A DNA stretch of 40,238 nucleotides from Halanaerobiales bacterium (GTDB taxonomy: Bacteria > Bacillota_F > Halanaerobiia > Halanaerobiales > DTU029): contig JADQBV010000120.1 of assembly GCA_016278415.1 (NCBI GenBank), forward strand, positions 1 to 40,238, in the 5' to 3' direction. Within the stretch, counting starts at the first letter, position 1, and the number at the start of each line of letters is the position of its first letter. The notes below the pieces were generated by a model, which was not told where the DNA came from, did no database searches, and saw nothing but the letters and a program-made list of their open reading frames with translations. Positions 18,359-29,200 of this stretch are shown here, in pieces. The position numbers and the translations under genes are program-made.

Positions 18359-18387
18359 TTGCCACCAATAGTTATATATGATATAAT
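18359..18387 (+). promoter_or_regulatory. Sigma-A-type promoter of the abiE operon
   Basis: TTGCCA (18359-18364), a 17-base spacer, TATAAT (18382-18387). It lies 52 bases before the GTG start. Confidence 0.65.
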
Positions 18388-18399
18388 TACACTAAATTA

Positions 18400-18429
18400 T
18401 ACGCAGTGCGATTATCAATGCGTACACTG
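18400..18429. promoter_or_regulatory. Inverted-repeat operator candidate for AbiEi autoregulation
   Basis: TACGCA (18400-18405) pairs with TGCGTA (18419-18424), and CAGTG (18404-18408) pairs with CACTG (18425-18429). AbiEi antitoxins are known to repress their own promoter through inverted repeats next to it. The position just after the -10 box fits repression. Confidence 0.5.
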
Positions 18430-18439
18430 AGGTGCAATA

Positions 18440-19036
18440 GTGGATAAGTTAGATATTCTTTATAAGGAATTTAATAAGAATGGTGGTATTTTAAAAACAT
18501 CCGAACTAAATGACATCGGTTTTTCCAGTCGTCAGATAAAAAATCTTATAGAGGATAATGTTATTAGTAGGATAAAATACGGTTATTATGAATTGTCGGA
18601 GTCTACTTTTCCGGAAGAGGCAATTATAGCAAGATTATTTCCTCAGGCAGTTATATATCTTGAAAGTGCACTTTTACAATATGATTATACAGATAGAATA
18701 CCATCAGCATGGCAAATAGCAGTTGATAGGAACAGTGCTAAAAGTAAGTATAAAATAGATTACCCTCTTATAGAACCTTTTTATCTTAAACCAAATATTT
18801 TAGAAATCGGAGTAGACTTAATTCAAGTAGCAGGTGTAACAGTTAAGATATTTAATCGTGATCGGACTATTTGCGATGTTTTACGATATGAAAACAAATT
18901 AGAAAGAGAAGTTGTTAGTAAAGCCATACAGCGTTATGTAAATGACAGTAATAAGAATATTAGAAGATTGTTGGAATATGGTGAAAGATTCAATATTCAT
19001 AATAAGTTACAGACATATCTTGGGGTGTGGTTGTAA
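18440..19036 (+). CDS. abiEi: AbiEi-type antitoxin (type IV toxin-antitoxin)
   Basis: 198 aa, GTG start with GAGGTG five bases upstream. The N-terminal winged helix-turn-helix (residues about 1-55: GGILKTSELNDIGFSSRQI, then NLIEDNVISRIKYGYYEL) is the AbiEi_4-type DNA-binding domain. It is followed by the conserved middle (FPQAVIYLESALL, then VKIFNRDRTICDVLRY), which ends many members. Known members repress the operon and neutralise AbiEii without binding it. The stop codon overlaps the toxin start by one base (TAATG), so the two are translationally coupled. The length is normal and no lesion is visible. Confidence 0.88.
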   Translation: MDKLDILYKEFNKNGGILKTSELNDIGFSSRQIKNLIEDNVISRIKYGYYELSESTFPEEAIIARLFPQAVIYLESALLQYDYTDRIPSAWQIAVDRNSAKSKYKIDYPLIEPFYLKPNILEIGVDLIQVAGVTVKIFNRDRTICDVLRYENKLEREVVSKAIQRYVNDSNKNIRRLLEYGERFNIHNKLQTYLGVWL

Positions 19037-19932
19037 TGGCTAATGTGGCAGCATCAGTTATAGCTAAATTAAAAAATAGATCAAAAAAAGAGGGGATACC
19101 ACTTCAACAATTACTCAATCTTTTTTGTCAGGAAGAGTTTATTAGAAGACTTTCATGCACATCTTACAGAAATACTCTCGTACTCAAAGGCGGATTTCTT
19201 TTATATTCAATAAGTGAATTTACTACAAGACCTACAGTTGATGCAGATTATCTTTTGAAAAATCATTCAAACAACTTGGATGATATAAGAGTTCTTGTTA
19301 ATAAAGTTATTGCTACATCAAGTAAAAATGATTTTATTGAAATTGAGATTAGGGATTTAGAGATAATTAGCCAGGTTAAAAAATATCATGGAATTAAAGC
19401 AAAACTAATAGGCTTAATTGGCAATACAAAGACTCCCTTTACTATCGATTTTGGGGTTGGAGATATTATTGTACCATCAGCTGTGGAAAGAAGATTACCA
19501 GTATTAATACCGGGTTTTGAAAGACCTAATGTTTTAACCTACTCTTTGGAGTCTACTGTGGCAGAAAAATTTGATGCAATTATATCTTTAATGGAAATTA
19601 CAGGACGTATGAAGGATTTTTATGACATATATTATTTAGCTACAACATTTGACTTTGATGGTAGGAAACTTCAAGAAGCAATTTATGAAACTCTATCTAA
19701 TCGAGGTACTCCCTATGAAAGGGATTCTGTTATCATAATTTCTAGATTGTTGGAGAATGTAGAGATACAGAAGCGCTGGCAAAATTTTTGTAAAAAGATT
19801 TTGAAGTATGAATTGAGTTTTAGCAAAGTAATCGAGCTGATTATTGACTTTTTATTACAGCCTTATGAATCTATTATCAAGGAAGATGAGTTCTTTAAGA
19901 CCTGGAGCTGTAGTAGTAAAAAATATATTTAA
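19036..19932 (+). CDS. abiEii: AbiEii-type nucleotidyltransferase toxin
   Basis: 298 aa from the ATG at 19036, which overlaps the antitoxin stop; GGGGTGG lies upstream (a GTG nine bases earlier is possible). The nucleotidyltransferase signature is intact: LVLKGGFLLYSI (the GG/GS motif, about residue 50) followed by RPTVDADYLL (the Asp-x-Asp motif, about 68-75). Later come TPFTIDFGVGD and a helix with ESTVAEKFDAIISL and GRMKDFYDIYYL, both typical of AbiEii/COG2253 proteins. Members stop growth by transferring nucleotides to tRNA or similar targets, and abort phage infection. The operon ends before the duplicated terminator at 19994. Confidence 0.88.
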   Translation: MANVAASVIAKLKNRSKKEGIPLQQLLNLFCQEEFIRRLSCTSYRNTLVLKGGFLLYSISEFTTRPTVDADYLLKNHSNNLDDIRVLVNKVIATSSKNDFIEIEIRDLEIISQVKKYHGIKAKLIGLIGNTKTPFTIDFGVGDIIVPSAVERRLPVLIPGFERPNVLTYSLESTVAEKFDAIISLMEITGRMKDFYDIYYLATTFDFDGRKLQEAIYETLSNRGTPYERDSVIIISRLLENVEIQKRWQNFCKKILKYELSFSKVIELIIDFLLQPYESIIKEDEFFKTWSCSSKKYI

Positions 19933-19993
19933 CTTCATCTCTATAATGTATGGGAAAAAGCTAAATGAGAAAAGTAAGAGATTGATTTAATAT

Positions 19994-20042
19994 AGGACAA
20001 AGGTTCAACTTCATGTATGAAGTTGAACCTTTGTCCTTTTTC
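19994..20042 (+). terminator. Rho-independent terminator, unit 2 upstream region
   Basis: A perfect inverted repeat with 21-base arms (19994-20014 and 20017-20037) and a two-base centre, followed by TTTTTC. It is the counterpart of 8573-8621 but with fewer mismatches. It terminates the abiE operon. Confidence 0.9.
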
Positions 20043-20084
20043 TTTACCTTTAAAACTACTAGACTGTACTTTTTTATTAAAAAA

Positions 20085-20113
20085 CTGTACCAAAGTACAG
20101 TCGAGACTGTACT
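20085..20113. promoter_or_regulatory. Nested palindromic operator-like element, copy 2
   Basis: CTGTAC-CAAA-GTACAG (20085-20100) overlaps AGTACAGTC-GA-GACTGTACT (20094-20113). Spacing to the promoter is identical to copy 1. An upstream extra half-site present in copy 1 (ACTATACTTTTTGGG, about 8663-8677) is missing here. Confidence 0.7.
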
Positions 20114-20122
20114 AAAGTGCAA

Positions 20123-20151
20123 TTGTTACTTAATTTGGCAAGATATATAAT
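20123..20151 (+). promoter_or_regulatory. Sigma-A-type promoter of unit 2
   Basis: TTGTTA (20123-20128), a 17-base spacer, TATAAT (20146-20151). It is aligned with the unit 1 promoter at 8723-8751. Confidence 0.7.
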
Positions 20152-20246
20152 TACTATATATATGCAAATTATTTAAAGGGTTAAGTGTCTTATAGTCCGT
20201 TCTAATTGGAGAATATAATTTAAAGAATAATTACTGGGGGTATCTT

Positions 20247-23213
20247 ATGAAGAGTGTCTATCAAGGTTTGTTTATGATTTTTATATTATTTCTTGTCCTC
20301 TTTGCTTTTCAAGGAAACAGTATCTATGCTGCTGATAAAGATGACAATTTTATTGAAAAAACAATTGTCATTGATGAGGTTGTTATGGTGGGTCTTGGAG
20401 AATTATATTATGGGGTAGATCATTTCCAGGGCAATCTAAGGCAATTAGACGGTGATGAAAAATATGAGAAAACTGTTCTCCGGGGGCGTTTGGCTTTCTA
20501 TTTAAAAGGTAAGATAAAAGGTAGATACTTACTTAAGGCCTGGCTGGATACAGGGGAAGAACCCCTTGACGAGATATTAAGTAATTTATCAAAGAAACAG
20601 TCTGTCAGTATTTATGACAAACTTGACCCTGATAAGTATTACCCGGTCTATGGAGATAATTCAACAACTGTTAATACTGTTGATACCTCGGGTCACTTTT
20701 ATCTCTGCCTTGAAAGTGAGGAATTTAAGGCTATTCTGGGAAATTACAGGGCCAGTCTGCATGAAAATCAATTGATATCATATAATCGAAGTTTATATGG
20801 ACTTGCTGTAAATTATGAGCAAAACCTTGCTTTAGAGTCTTTCTGGTCTCAGCCTACAAGCTTTTATTCCCGGGATGTACTACAGTACACAGGAGGAATG
20901 CTATATTACTTTAAAAACAGTGATATAGTAATAGGCTCTGAAACTATTGAGCTAGAGATACATAGTAGTATAACTGATCGGGTGCTAGAGACTATCCAGC
21001 TGAGTAGTATGGATTATACAATAAATTACCTTCAGGGTAGATTAATTTTGAATAAAAAGTTGGACAGTTTAATTGCTAATAGTGACTTAATTGATGAGTT
21101 TAGTGATACTAAGATTTATCTAGTAGCAGAATATGAGTATGACTATCGTGATATCTCTTTTGATAATAACTCTTACGGTCTAGAGGGTAGTTATCAATTG
21201 ACAGATGATCTAAATTTTGCTGTTACATATCTGCGGGAAGAAGATGAGGACCCCTATGATATATATGGTTTAATGCTGGACTATCAGAATAAAGAAGATT
21301 TTAGGATTAGTATCTCTATGGCTGAGTCAAGGGATACATTAATCAGGAGTAATTTCAGTAGTGATGGTGGGTTAAACTACCAGGAGATCATTCCAGGAAA
21401 TGGTGGAGATACTGGTGATAGAGCAGGTGCACAGGCCTATAAAGTGGAGATATCCAGTCCACTTGTCAATATTTTTGCTTATAATAAGGATACAAATAAA
21501 GAAGATATTAGTAAGGATGATACATATACAGGCGCCCATCAAAAGAATGGTAGTTTACCTGGATTAAAGCTCGGTACTTTTTATGAATATAAAGAAGATG
21601 GTTTTTCCAGTGCTGGTAACACTAATGATGGCAAGCAGATTAATTACGGTCTGTTATTGGATGGGGATTTAAGTAAGAGTACTGAGTTTAGTACTGTTCT
21701 GGAGAAAAAAGAAACAGATAGTGAAGATACTTCTGTTTATAGGTTTCAGCTAAATCACCAATATAATCAAAAATTAAGTCTGGATGGAGAGATAAGATAT
21801 AAGGGTATTAAGAAGGAAGGGGAAGGGCCTATAGAAAATGAAGAGCAATCAAAGAGTTTTGATACAATTGGGGCCCTGGGATTTGACTATAGACTTTCAG
21901 ATAGCCTGGGTATCTATGGCAGCCAACAGATGACTATTGGAAAAAGTGATGGTCAAGATGATAACAATAAAAGCACTTTAGGTGCTGAGTATAGCTATGA
22001 TAGGTATAAGATGAAGCTGGAGGGTTCCAGTGGAAGCAGGGGCAACAGTATCTTACTGGGCGGTAGCTACCTGCTGAATGATAAATTTGAAATATATACA
22101 GAGCTTGAGGAAAAGTCCCCAGGAAAAGTGAATAACTCTGATGATGATAATAGACAAACTATTACTACCTTTGGTGCTAAAACCAGTGTCAGTGATTCTC
22201 TGAATCTATATGGTGAACACCGGATAAGTGATAAAGGTAATAAAGATAGTAGTAGTAATATCCTGGGTATGGAGTATCAGTTGACTGATAATTGGCTTTT
22301 GGCTCTTGATTATAGTAAAAGCAGTGACAGGAAAGTTAAGGATAGAAGCACTAATAATAATGATGACTATGATGATGGCGATACAGATAGGGATAATGAT
22401 TATAACAGTATATATAATGGCGGTGTAACAGATAGAGAGATAATGGGTGTGGGTCTTTCCTATGGGAATAATAAAACCAGCTTTAGTAATAGAGCAGAGT
22501 ATAGAAGAGATCGTGGAAAAAAGGAATTGAAACAAGTTATTATGACTGGTAAGCTGGATTACCTGTATAATGATGAATTGACCCTGCTGGCAGAATATGA
22601 TTACTCCCGCAGTTATCAGTCTGGTATTGATAGGGATCTGGAGAGTTATTTGAAAGGTACTATTGGACTTGCCTACCGCCCTATTATTACAGATAAGTTT
22701 AATCTCCTGGCTAAATACAGCTACCTAGAGGATCTACTGGCAGGTTTAGGGGGCACTAGTAATGATTCTGGTGATGGAGTAGGTGATGACGACCTTGACA
22801 ATGACATCAATACTGGTGAACAGGATTTGACAGCAGAGATAGCGCAAGTACTGGCCCTGGAAGGGATTTATGATATTGATACCCGCTGGCAGTTGGCCGG
22901 GAAGATAGCTTATAAGATTGCAGAGCTAGAACGGGACAAAAATAGTAGTAATTGGCTGAAGAGTGAGACATATCTCTGGGTTAATAGATTGAATTATAAT
23001 ATAATTGATTATGATATATTTCTGGAATATCGTGTACTGAAAAATACCCTGGCTAAAGACCAGAAGAGTGGTTATTTACTAGGGGTTTATCGGGATATGG
23101 GCAATAATTTGAAACTGGGATTAGGATATAATTTTACTGACTTTAATGATGACCTGACCAAGCTGAGTTATGATGCCGGTGGATTGTTTATTAATGTGGT
23201 GAAGAAATGGTAG
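20247..23213 (+). CDS. Outer-membrane beta-barrel protein, unit 2
   Basis: 988 aa, ATG start six bases after GGGGG. Signal peptide MKSVYQGLFMIFILFLVLFA to about SIYA/AD. The N-terminal block is a clearer version of that in unit 1: VVMVGLGELYYG, GRLAFYLKGKIKGRYLL, DPDKYYPVYGDNSTTVN and SYNRSLYGLAVNYEQ. The remaining about 650 residues alternate in barrel fashion and end KLGLGYNFTDFNDDLTKL, GLFINVVKKW, with a terminal aromatic residue typical of the outer-membrane insertion signal. Two Asp/Asn-rich loops (about 703-722 and 838-852) look like surface or calcium-binding loops. A gap of 84 bases without a terminator leads to the giant gene, so co-transcription is likely. A TonB box or plug domain is not seen, so it is not an ordinary TonB receptor. 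Confidence 0.78.
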   Translation: MKSVYQGLFMIFILFLVLFAFQGNSIYAADKDDNFIEKTIVIDEVVMVGLGELYYGVDHFQGNLRQLDGDEKYEKTVLRGRLAFYLKGKIKGRYLLKAWLDTGEEPLDEILSNLSKKQSVSIYDKLDPDKYYPVYGDNSTTVNTVDTSGHFYLCLESEEFKAILGNYRASLHENQLISYNRSLYGLAVNYEQNLALESFWSQPTSFYSRDVLQYTGGMLYYFKNSDIVIGSETIELEIHSSITDRVLETIQLSSMDYTINYLQGRLILNKKLDSLIANSDLIDEFSDTKIYLVAEYEYDYRDISFDNNSYGLEGSYQLTDDLNFAVTYLREEDEDPYDIYGLMLDYQNKEDFRISISMAESRDTLIRSNFSSDGGLNYQEIIPGNGGDTGDRAGAQAYKVEISSPLVNIFAYNKDTNKEDISKDDTYTGAHQKNGSLPGLKLGTFYEYKEDGFSSAGNTNDGKQINYGLLLDGDLSKSTEFSTVLEKKETDSEDTSVYRFQLNHQYNQKLSLDGEIRYKGIKKEGEGPIENEEQSKSFDTIGALGFDYRLSDSLGIYGSQQMTIGKSDGQDDNNKSTLGAEYSYDRYKMKLEGSSGSRGNSILLGGSYLLNDKFEIYTELEEKSPGKVNNSDDDNRQTITTFGAKTSVSDSLNLYGEHRISDKGNKDSSSNILGMEYQLTDNWLLALDYSKSSDRKVKDRSTNNNDDYDDGDTDRDNDYNSIYNGGVTDREIMGVGLSYGNNKTSFSNRAEYRRDRGKKELKQVIMTGKLDYLYNDELTLLAEYDYSRSYQSGIDRDLESYLKGTIGLAYRPIITDKFNLLAKYSYLEDLLAGLGGTSNDSGDGVGDDDLDNDINTGEQDLTAEIAQVLALEGIYDIDTRWQLAGKIAYKIAELERDKNSSNWLKSETYLWVNRLNYNIIDYDIFLEYRVLKNTLAKDQKSGYLLGVYRDMGNNLKLGLGYNFTDFNDDLTKLSYDAGGLFINVVKKW

Positions 23214-23297
23214 GAAATAAGTTTAGTAAGAGAAGGAAGAATCGGGAAGTAGAAGATATTGTAGTGTGGGCTTATATAACTATCACAGGGGGTTATC

Positions 23298-26200
23298 ATG
23301 AATAGAAAATTTATATTATTTACTGTAATTTGTATATTATTCTTATTTAGCTCGATGATTAATGCTGAAAAAACTTTTTATACCAACCTTATAACTGATG
23401 CTGATTGTACAGACAATAATCAGTGGATTAGATCCGGGTTCGATGTAGGTAGCGCTTCAGGATATGGCCTAATTAATGCGGTTTCTCCCTATGATTCTGA
23501 AAATGGAGATGAAGCCCTTATTGTTAATTATAGTTTTACAAGTCGTTCATTTTATTTATATAGGGATATAGATATCAGTGAATACGCAGGGTTGGTTGAC
23601 CTGGGAGTGATAACGGTGGATGCCAGTGCCTATATATTCAGGCCAAATACTAACTATTATTACTTCGATTTATTTTATAGGGTAAGCTATTTTGATGAAA
23701 ATGACCAACTTATAGGGACTGAACAGAAGCCGACCTTTAGTGGATGGCGGCTGTATAATGTCAATAGTGATATACTGGCAGGAACCAGGAAAATAAGAGT
23801 AGAGGTTTATGGAGACGGAAATGGTTCTATGGTCTGCGCAGCAGTTGATGGTGTTGAGACACAACTGCAGTTAAACACAGATAAAGCTGTTCCTGTAATA
23901 TATAATGGAGATAAGGATCAGATAGTAAATTCTAAGGGTAGTATTGAAATATCTGGTTATGTTTATGACAAAAATAATGATGATGTTATTATATCAGCAA
24001 GTATTGATGGGCAGGAAGCCAGTGATAGGGTAACAGGTGGTAACGGACCGTGGACTTTCTCCTGGGATGCAAACATTATAGCTAATGGCAGTTATAGCAA
24101 TATCCAGGTAAGTGCAGATGACAATAATGATGGTGGGTATACAGATATATATACTGGGAATATTATAATTGACAATATAGTACCAGATTTGTTAACAGTG
24201 ACTATGAGTTCAAATAATACTTATACAGGAAGAGCCAGGGGTGGAGATAAAATTATTCTTGATATTATTTCCAGTGAAGATATTTTAGAGCCTGAAATAA
24301 TAATATCTGGACAGACTGCTTCTGTGACTGATACCGGAGATAGTGATGCTACTACCTGGCAGGCGGAAGTAACTATAGAGGAAAGTGATCCACAGGGGAG
24401 TGTTGGTTTCTCAGTAATTGCTACAGACCTGGCTGGTAATGTAACTGAACCAGTAATAGAGTTGACAGGAGGCAGCCCGGTTATTATTGATACGGATCCA
24501 CCCACTGTACTAGACCAGCAACCTGAAGTTGATGCTATGGTTGATGATAGTTTTACAATTAGCTTTGATGAGGAGATTTTAAGAGGGTCTGGTTCTGTAT
24601 TTATAAAACATGGTAAAGATGGTAGTGTTTTAGAAGAAATTACTGACTTTACTATTACATCCAGCACAGTTACTTTCAACTTATCTACACCTTTAGCTTA
24701 TGCTACAGATTACTATATTACTATAGCTGAGGGAACATTTACTGATTTGGTTGGTAATCCTTTTGCTGGTTATACTAATAGTACAGACTGGACCTTCAGT
24801 ACAGTAATAGACTTCCCGGATGCCAATCTTAAACAGTCTCTGCTAGGGCAGAAGGATATTAATGGTGAACCGCTTATTGATCTTAATGAAGATGGGGAGA
24901 TAGGTATTGTGGAGGCAGAAACGCTGACTAATTTAACCATCCATAATGCTAATTTCAGTAACTTGAGCGGGCTGGAGTATTTTACAAATCTAACAGAACT
25001 GGTATTATCGGGTGAAGTGGGTAATCAAATGATTGATATCAGTTCCTTGTCCAGTCTATCTAAATTAACAAAGCTAGTACTAGACTCCAATAATATAAGT
25101 TATATTAGCCCATTATCTACTTTGACAGAGTTAAGAAATTTAAGTCTTTCGGATAACCAAATAAATGATATTAGTCCTTTATCTAGTTTAATAAAGCTGA
25201 CAGAGTTGAGGTTAGATAACAATTCAATAAATGATATTAATGTATTATCAAATCTAATCAATTTGGAAAGATTGTATATTAATAATAACCAATTAAATGA
25301 TCTCAGTCCTTTAATAAATTTATCTTTATCAAATCTACAATTGAGTAATAATCCTCTCTATTATGCAGCCACTAATAATGCTGTGCACCTTGATGACATA
25401 CTTGTTGCTAGTAATAATTATCAGGTCTGGGTACCGGCAGGAAATATTTCTTCAATAACAGATAGTGAAGGAATAGTTCTGGATGGAGGAACTATAGAAA
25501 CTACATTTAATGAAGAAAATCTTGCTGGGGCTGTAATAGATATTGAAATATATCCGACAACTTTTGTAGATAGTATACCTGATATAAGTAGTTTTGAATT
25601 AATTAATCCCCCTACTGGATTATCTATTTCAGCTGTTGAAAAAACCGGGGTGAACAGCTGCAGAGTACAGTTAGCATTTGACGGTACTGATTTTGATAGT
25701 AATATCGGTGATTTTGCAGTAAATATTAAAGCAGCTGTACTAGCAGATTGGAATAGAGACCTGACTTTTGTTGATGATATGCCGACTCTGATTGCTACAG
25801 ATGATCCAGAATCTATTGAAGTAAGTTATGATGGAGAGATACTGGAAGGATCAGAGAGTGGTGAAATAATAGATGTTGATATAACTGGTGGTGATTTCGC
25901 TACTGAATTAAATATTAATAATTGGTCTATACCAGGCTTGCCTGAGGGTATCAGTATAGCTAGTGTGAACAGAATCAATGATAATAAGGCTAGTTTAACC
26001 CTTGCTGGTGTTCTAAGAGAAGATTATGATTCGGATAAGAGTCTCAGGGTAGAGTGTCAACAGGAAGAATACATTGATTCCAATAATGACGGAATACTGC
26101 TTTCGCTGCTTTCTGATAATACCTTTGTGTTAACAGCCGATAATGATCTAGAATCTATCTCGGCTAGCCATGATGGCGAGATACTGGAAGGTGCTGAAGA

Positions 26201-29200
26201 AGGAGAGCTAATTACATTAGAAATAAATGGCGGGACTTTTGCTGCTGAATTAAACACTGCCAACTGGACTCTGATAGGTCTGCCTGGTATAGGTATAGCT
26301 GAGGTAACTAGGGATAGTGAAGATACCAGAATTGCTCGAATTAGACTTTCCCGTTCTCCAATTACCCCTGATTATGATCAGGATATTAACCTGGGTATAA
26401 CTTGTACTGCTGATGAGTACCTGGATTCGACTGTAGGTGGCCCCCCAACTTTTAACAGCGGAGTGACCCTGACAGCATATTATGAAGCTGTTGTAGAAAT
26501 AAGCTCTATTGAATCCATCGATACCCAGGGGGCTATTGTTAATGCCAGTGTTACAGCAGATGGATTTCCCTCACTGACTGAACGTGGTATAGAGTATAAA
26601 AAAGTGGATGAGGCTGAATATACTACTATACCGGCAGTTACTACAGGTACTGGAGATTATAGTATTGATCTTTCAGGACTGGAGGATGCTGCAGAATATA
26701 TTGTCAGGGCTTATGCTGTTAATACTGATGGAACTGCCTATAGTCAGACGAAGTCTTTTACAACATCAATTAACTTCCCGGATGAGAATCTAAAAGCAGC
26801 ACTAATTAATGAGGGTGTAGATATTGATGGAGATGGAGAGATTAGTGTTGCTGAAGCAGAAGCTATAGATATCCTAAACTTAGAAGCTAGCAATATCAGT
26901 AATCTGACAGGTATGGAAAGTTTTTTAAATCTATCGGACTTAACTTTAGATAGAAATAATATCAGTGATATAAGTCCGATTTCAGGACTTTCAAAATTAT
27001 CATATCTTTCATTGGCTGATAACCAAATAAGTGACACTACCCCTTTAACGGGTTTAGGTAGTCTTAAGGTTTTGTCTTTACCCCTTAATCGAATAGAAGA
27101 TATTTCACCCTTGATTGCTTTGAGTAATCTGGAGCAGCTGAGTCTGGAGATTAATGGAATAACATCTATTCCAGATAATATAGATAATTTAACTAGTTTA
27201 ACAGCGTTATCATTGGGTTACAATAAAATAAGCGACTTCAGTAAGTTAGCTTTACTTAGTAATTTAACATTTTTGCACCTATCAAAGTGTAATATTACTG
27301 ATATAGGTTTTCTGACAGGGTTTGATAAACTGAGAGGACTAGTTCTTTCTGAAAATCCTATAAATGATTATTACCCTTTGGCTGATTTACTTAGTTTGGA
27401 ATTATTAATTATTACTCATAATAGATCTGATTATAAAATACGTGATATTGGCTTTCTCTCTTCACTGACAAATTTAAACAGAGTAGACTTATCTTATAAT
27501 GAAATAAGTGACCTTAGCCCTTTGTCAGGTTTAACAAAGATGCAAAATCTTTCTCTTTCGCACAATCAGATAAGTAATGTAGCACCTATAAAAAATATAG
27601 CACCTATATCTGGGTCTAACAGTTTAACTCTCGATATAGATAATAACCCCTTGGAGGATATTAGACCTCTATCCAGTATGAATATAGACGCTTTAAATTT
27701 AACATCTAACCCTACATATGATTCAGAAAATACTAATGCTGTACATTTAAGTGAATTAGACTTTTCTACTACCAATGATAGTTATCAGGTTTGGGTACCG
27801 GCAGGGTATATTACAGCTAGTAGTGGTTTTAATGAAGAAGACCTTAATAGTGCTACAATAGAAATGGAGGTTTATCCAAGTACTTTTTATGATAAAAATC
27901 TGGATAAAGCAAACTTTGAACTTATAGATACAGATGATGGGTCTATCTATACTGATATTAATTTAAGTATAGACAGTGTAGAATATATTGATGAGAATAA
28001 CTCCAGGATTTATTTGGCCTTTGATGGTAAGGACTTTGATCATAATATTGATAATCTGGGAATAAGAATCAAAGCTGTTGAACTGGCTGAGTGGGAAGTA
28101 GAGAGGGATTTAGTATTTAAGGATGATATACCTACAATAACTGCTGTCGATGATCAGGAATCTATATCTATTTCCGCTGCTAGAGAGATACTGGAAGGGG
28201 AAGAAGACGGGGAGATCATCACTGTATCCATAAGTGGTGGTGACTTTGTCTCTGAACCTGATCCAGCTAATTGGTCAATTGTTAATACCTTAGATGGACT
28301 GAGCGGTCTGCCTGAAGGTGTCAGTATTGGCGATATTCAGTGGGATAGTAGTGATTCCAGGACAGCAAGTATAACCTTGATTGGTAATGCAGTAGTGGAT
28401 TATGATCAGGATCTTGATCTGACTGTAGTTTGTACTGCAGACGAATATCTGGATTCCAGTGGGGATGGAGAGCTGAAAGCTGGTAATAGCTTTACCTTAA
28501 CAGCAAAGACGATTCCCACAGTAAGCCTGGAATCAATTACAGAAGTTACCGCTACAACAGCGGTTATTAATGCCAATTTATCTTTTGACGGCAATCTGGA
28601 TATACTTGAACAGGGTATTGAATACAGAATAAGTAGTGATAATGGTAGTGGAGCTGATTTTCGGCGTCAGGCTTCTGATAGTTCAGCTGTAGGGGTTTAT
28701 ACTGTGCAACTTAGTGGCTTAATAGAGGGGGAACAGTATGATCTCAGGTCCTATGCTATCAATGCTGAAGGAACTGCCTATAGTGATATACGGACAGGAA
28801 TAACTGATTATATAAATGTAGATTTTATTACTTCGACAGAGGATATTGATAATACCTGGATGGAGCCCTTTGAAGTAAGCTTTACTGATCTATCTGAAGG
28901 AAATGAAGATATAGCCAGCTGGTACTGGGATTTTGGTGATGGAAATAGTTCAGAGAAACAGAACCCAACACATGAGTATCTTAAAGATGGAACGTATACT
29001 GTTTCTCTAAAAGTAGAGACAGTGGATGGGGATAGATTTGTTGAGACTAAAACGGATTTGATTATTGTTGGAGATAGCAGTCCCACTGCTCTATATGAGC
29101 ATACTGGAGACTATACAGAGGGTAATGTTGTAAGCTTTTCTGCTGCCCTTTCTACTGCTTATGACCAGCCCCTTAGCTATACTTGGGATTTCGGGGATGA

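Noticed and set aside
8818..23213. Calling the barrels TonB-dependent receptors
   Set aside because: I see no TonB box or plug domain, and the N-terminal block is of another type.
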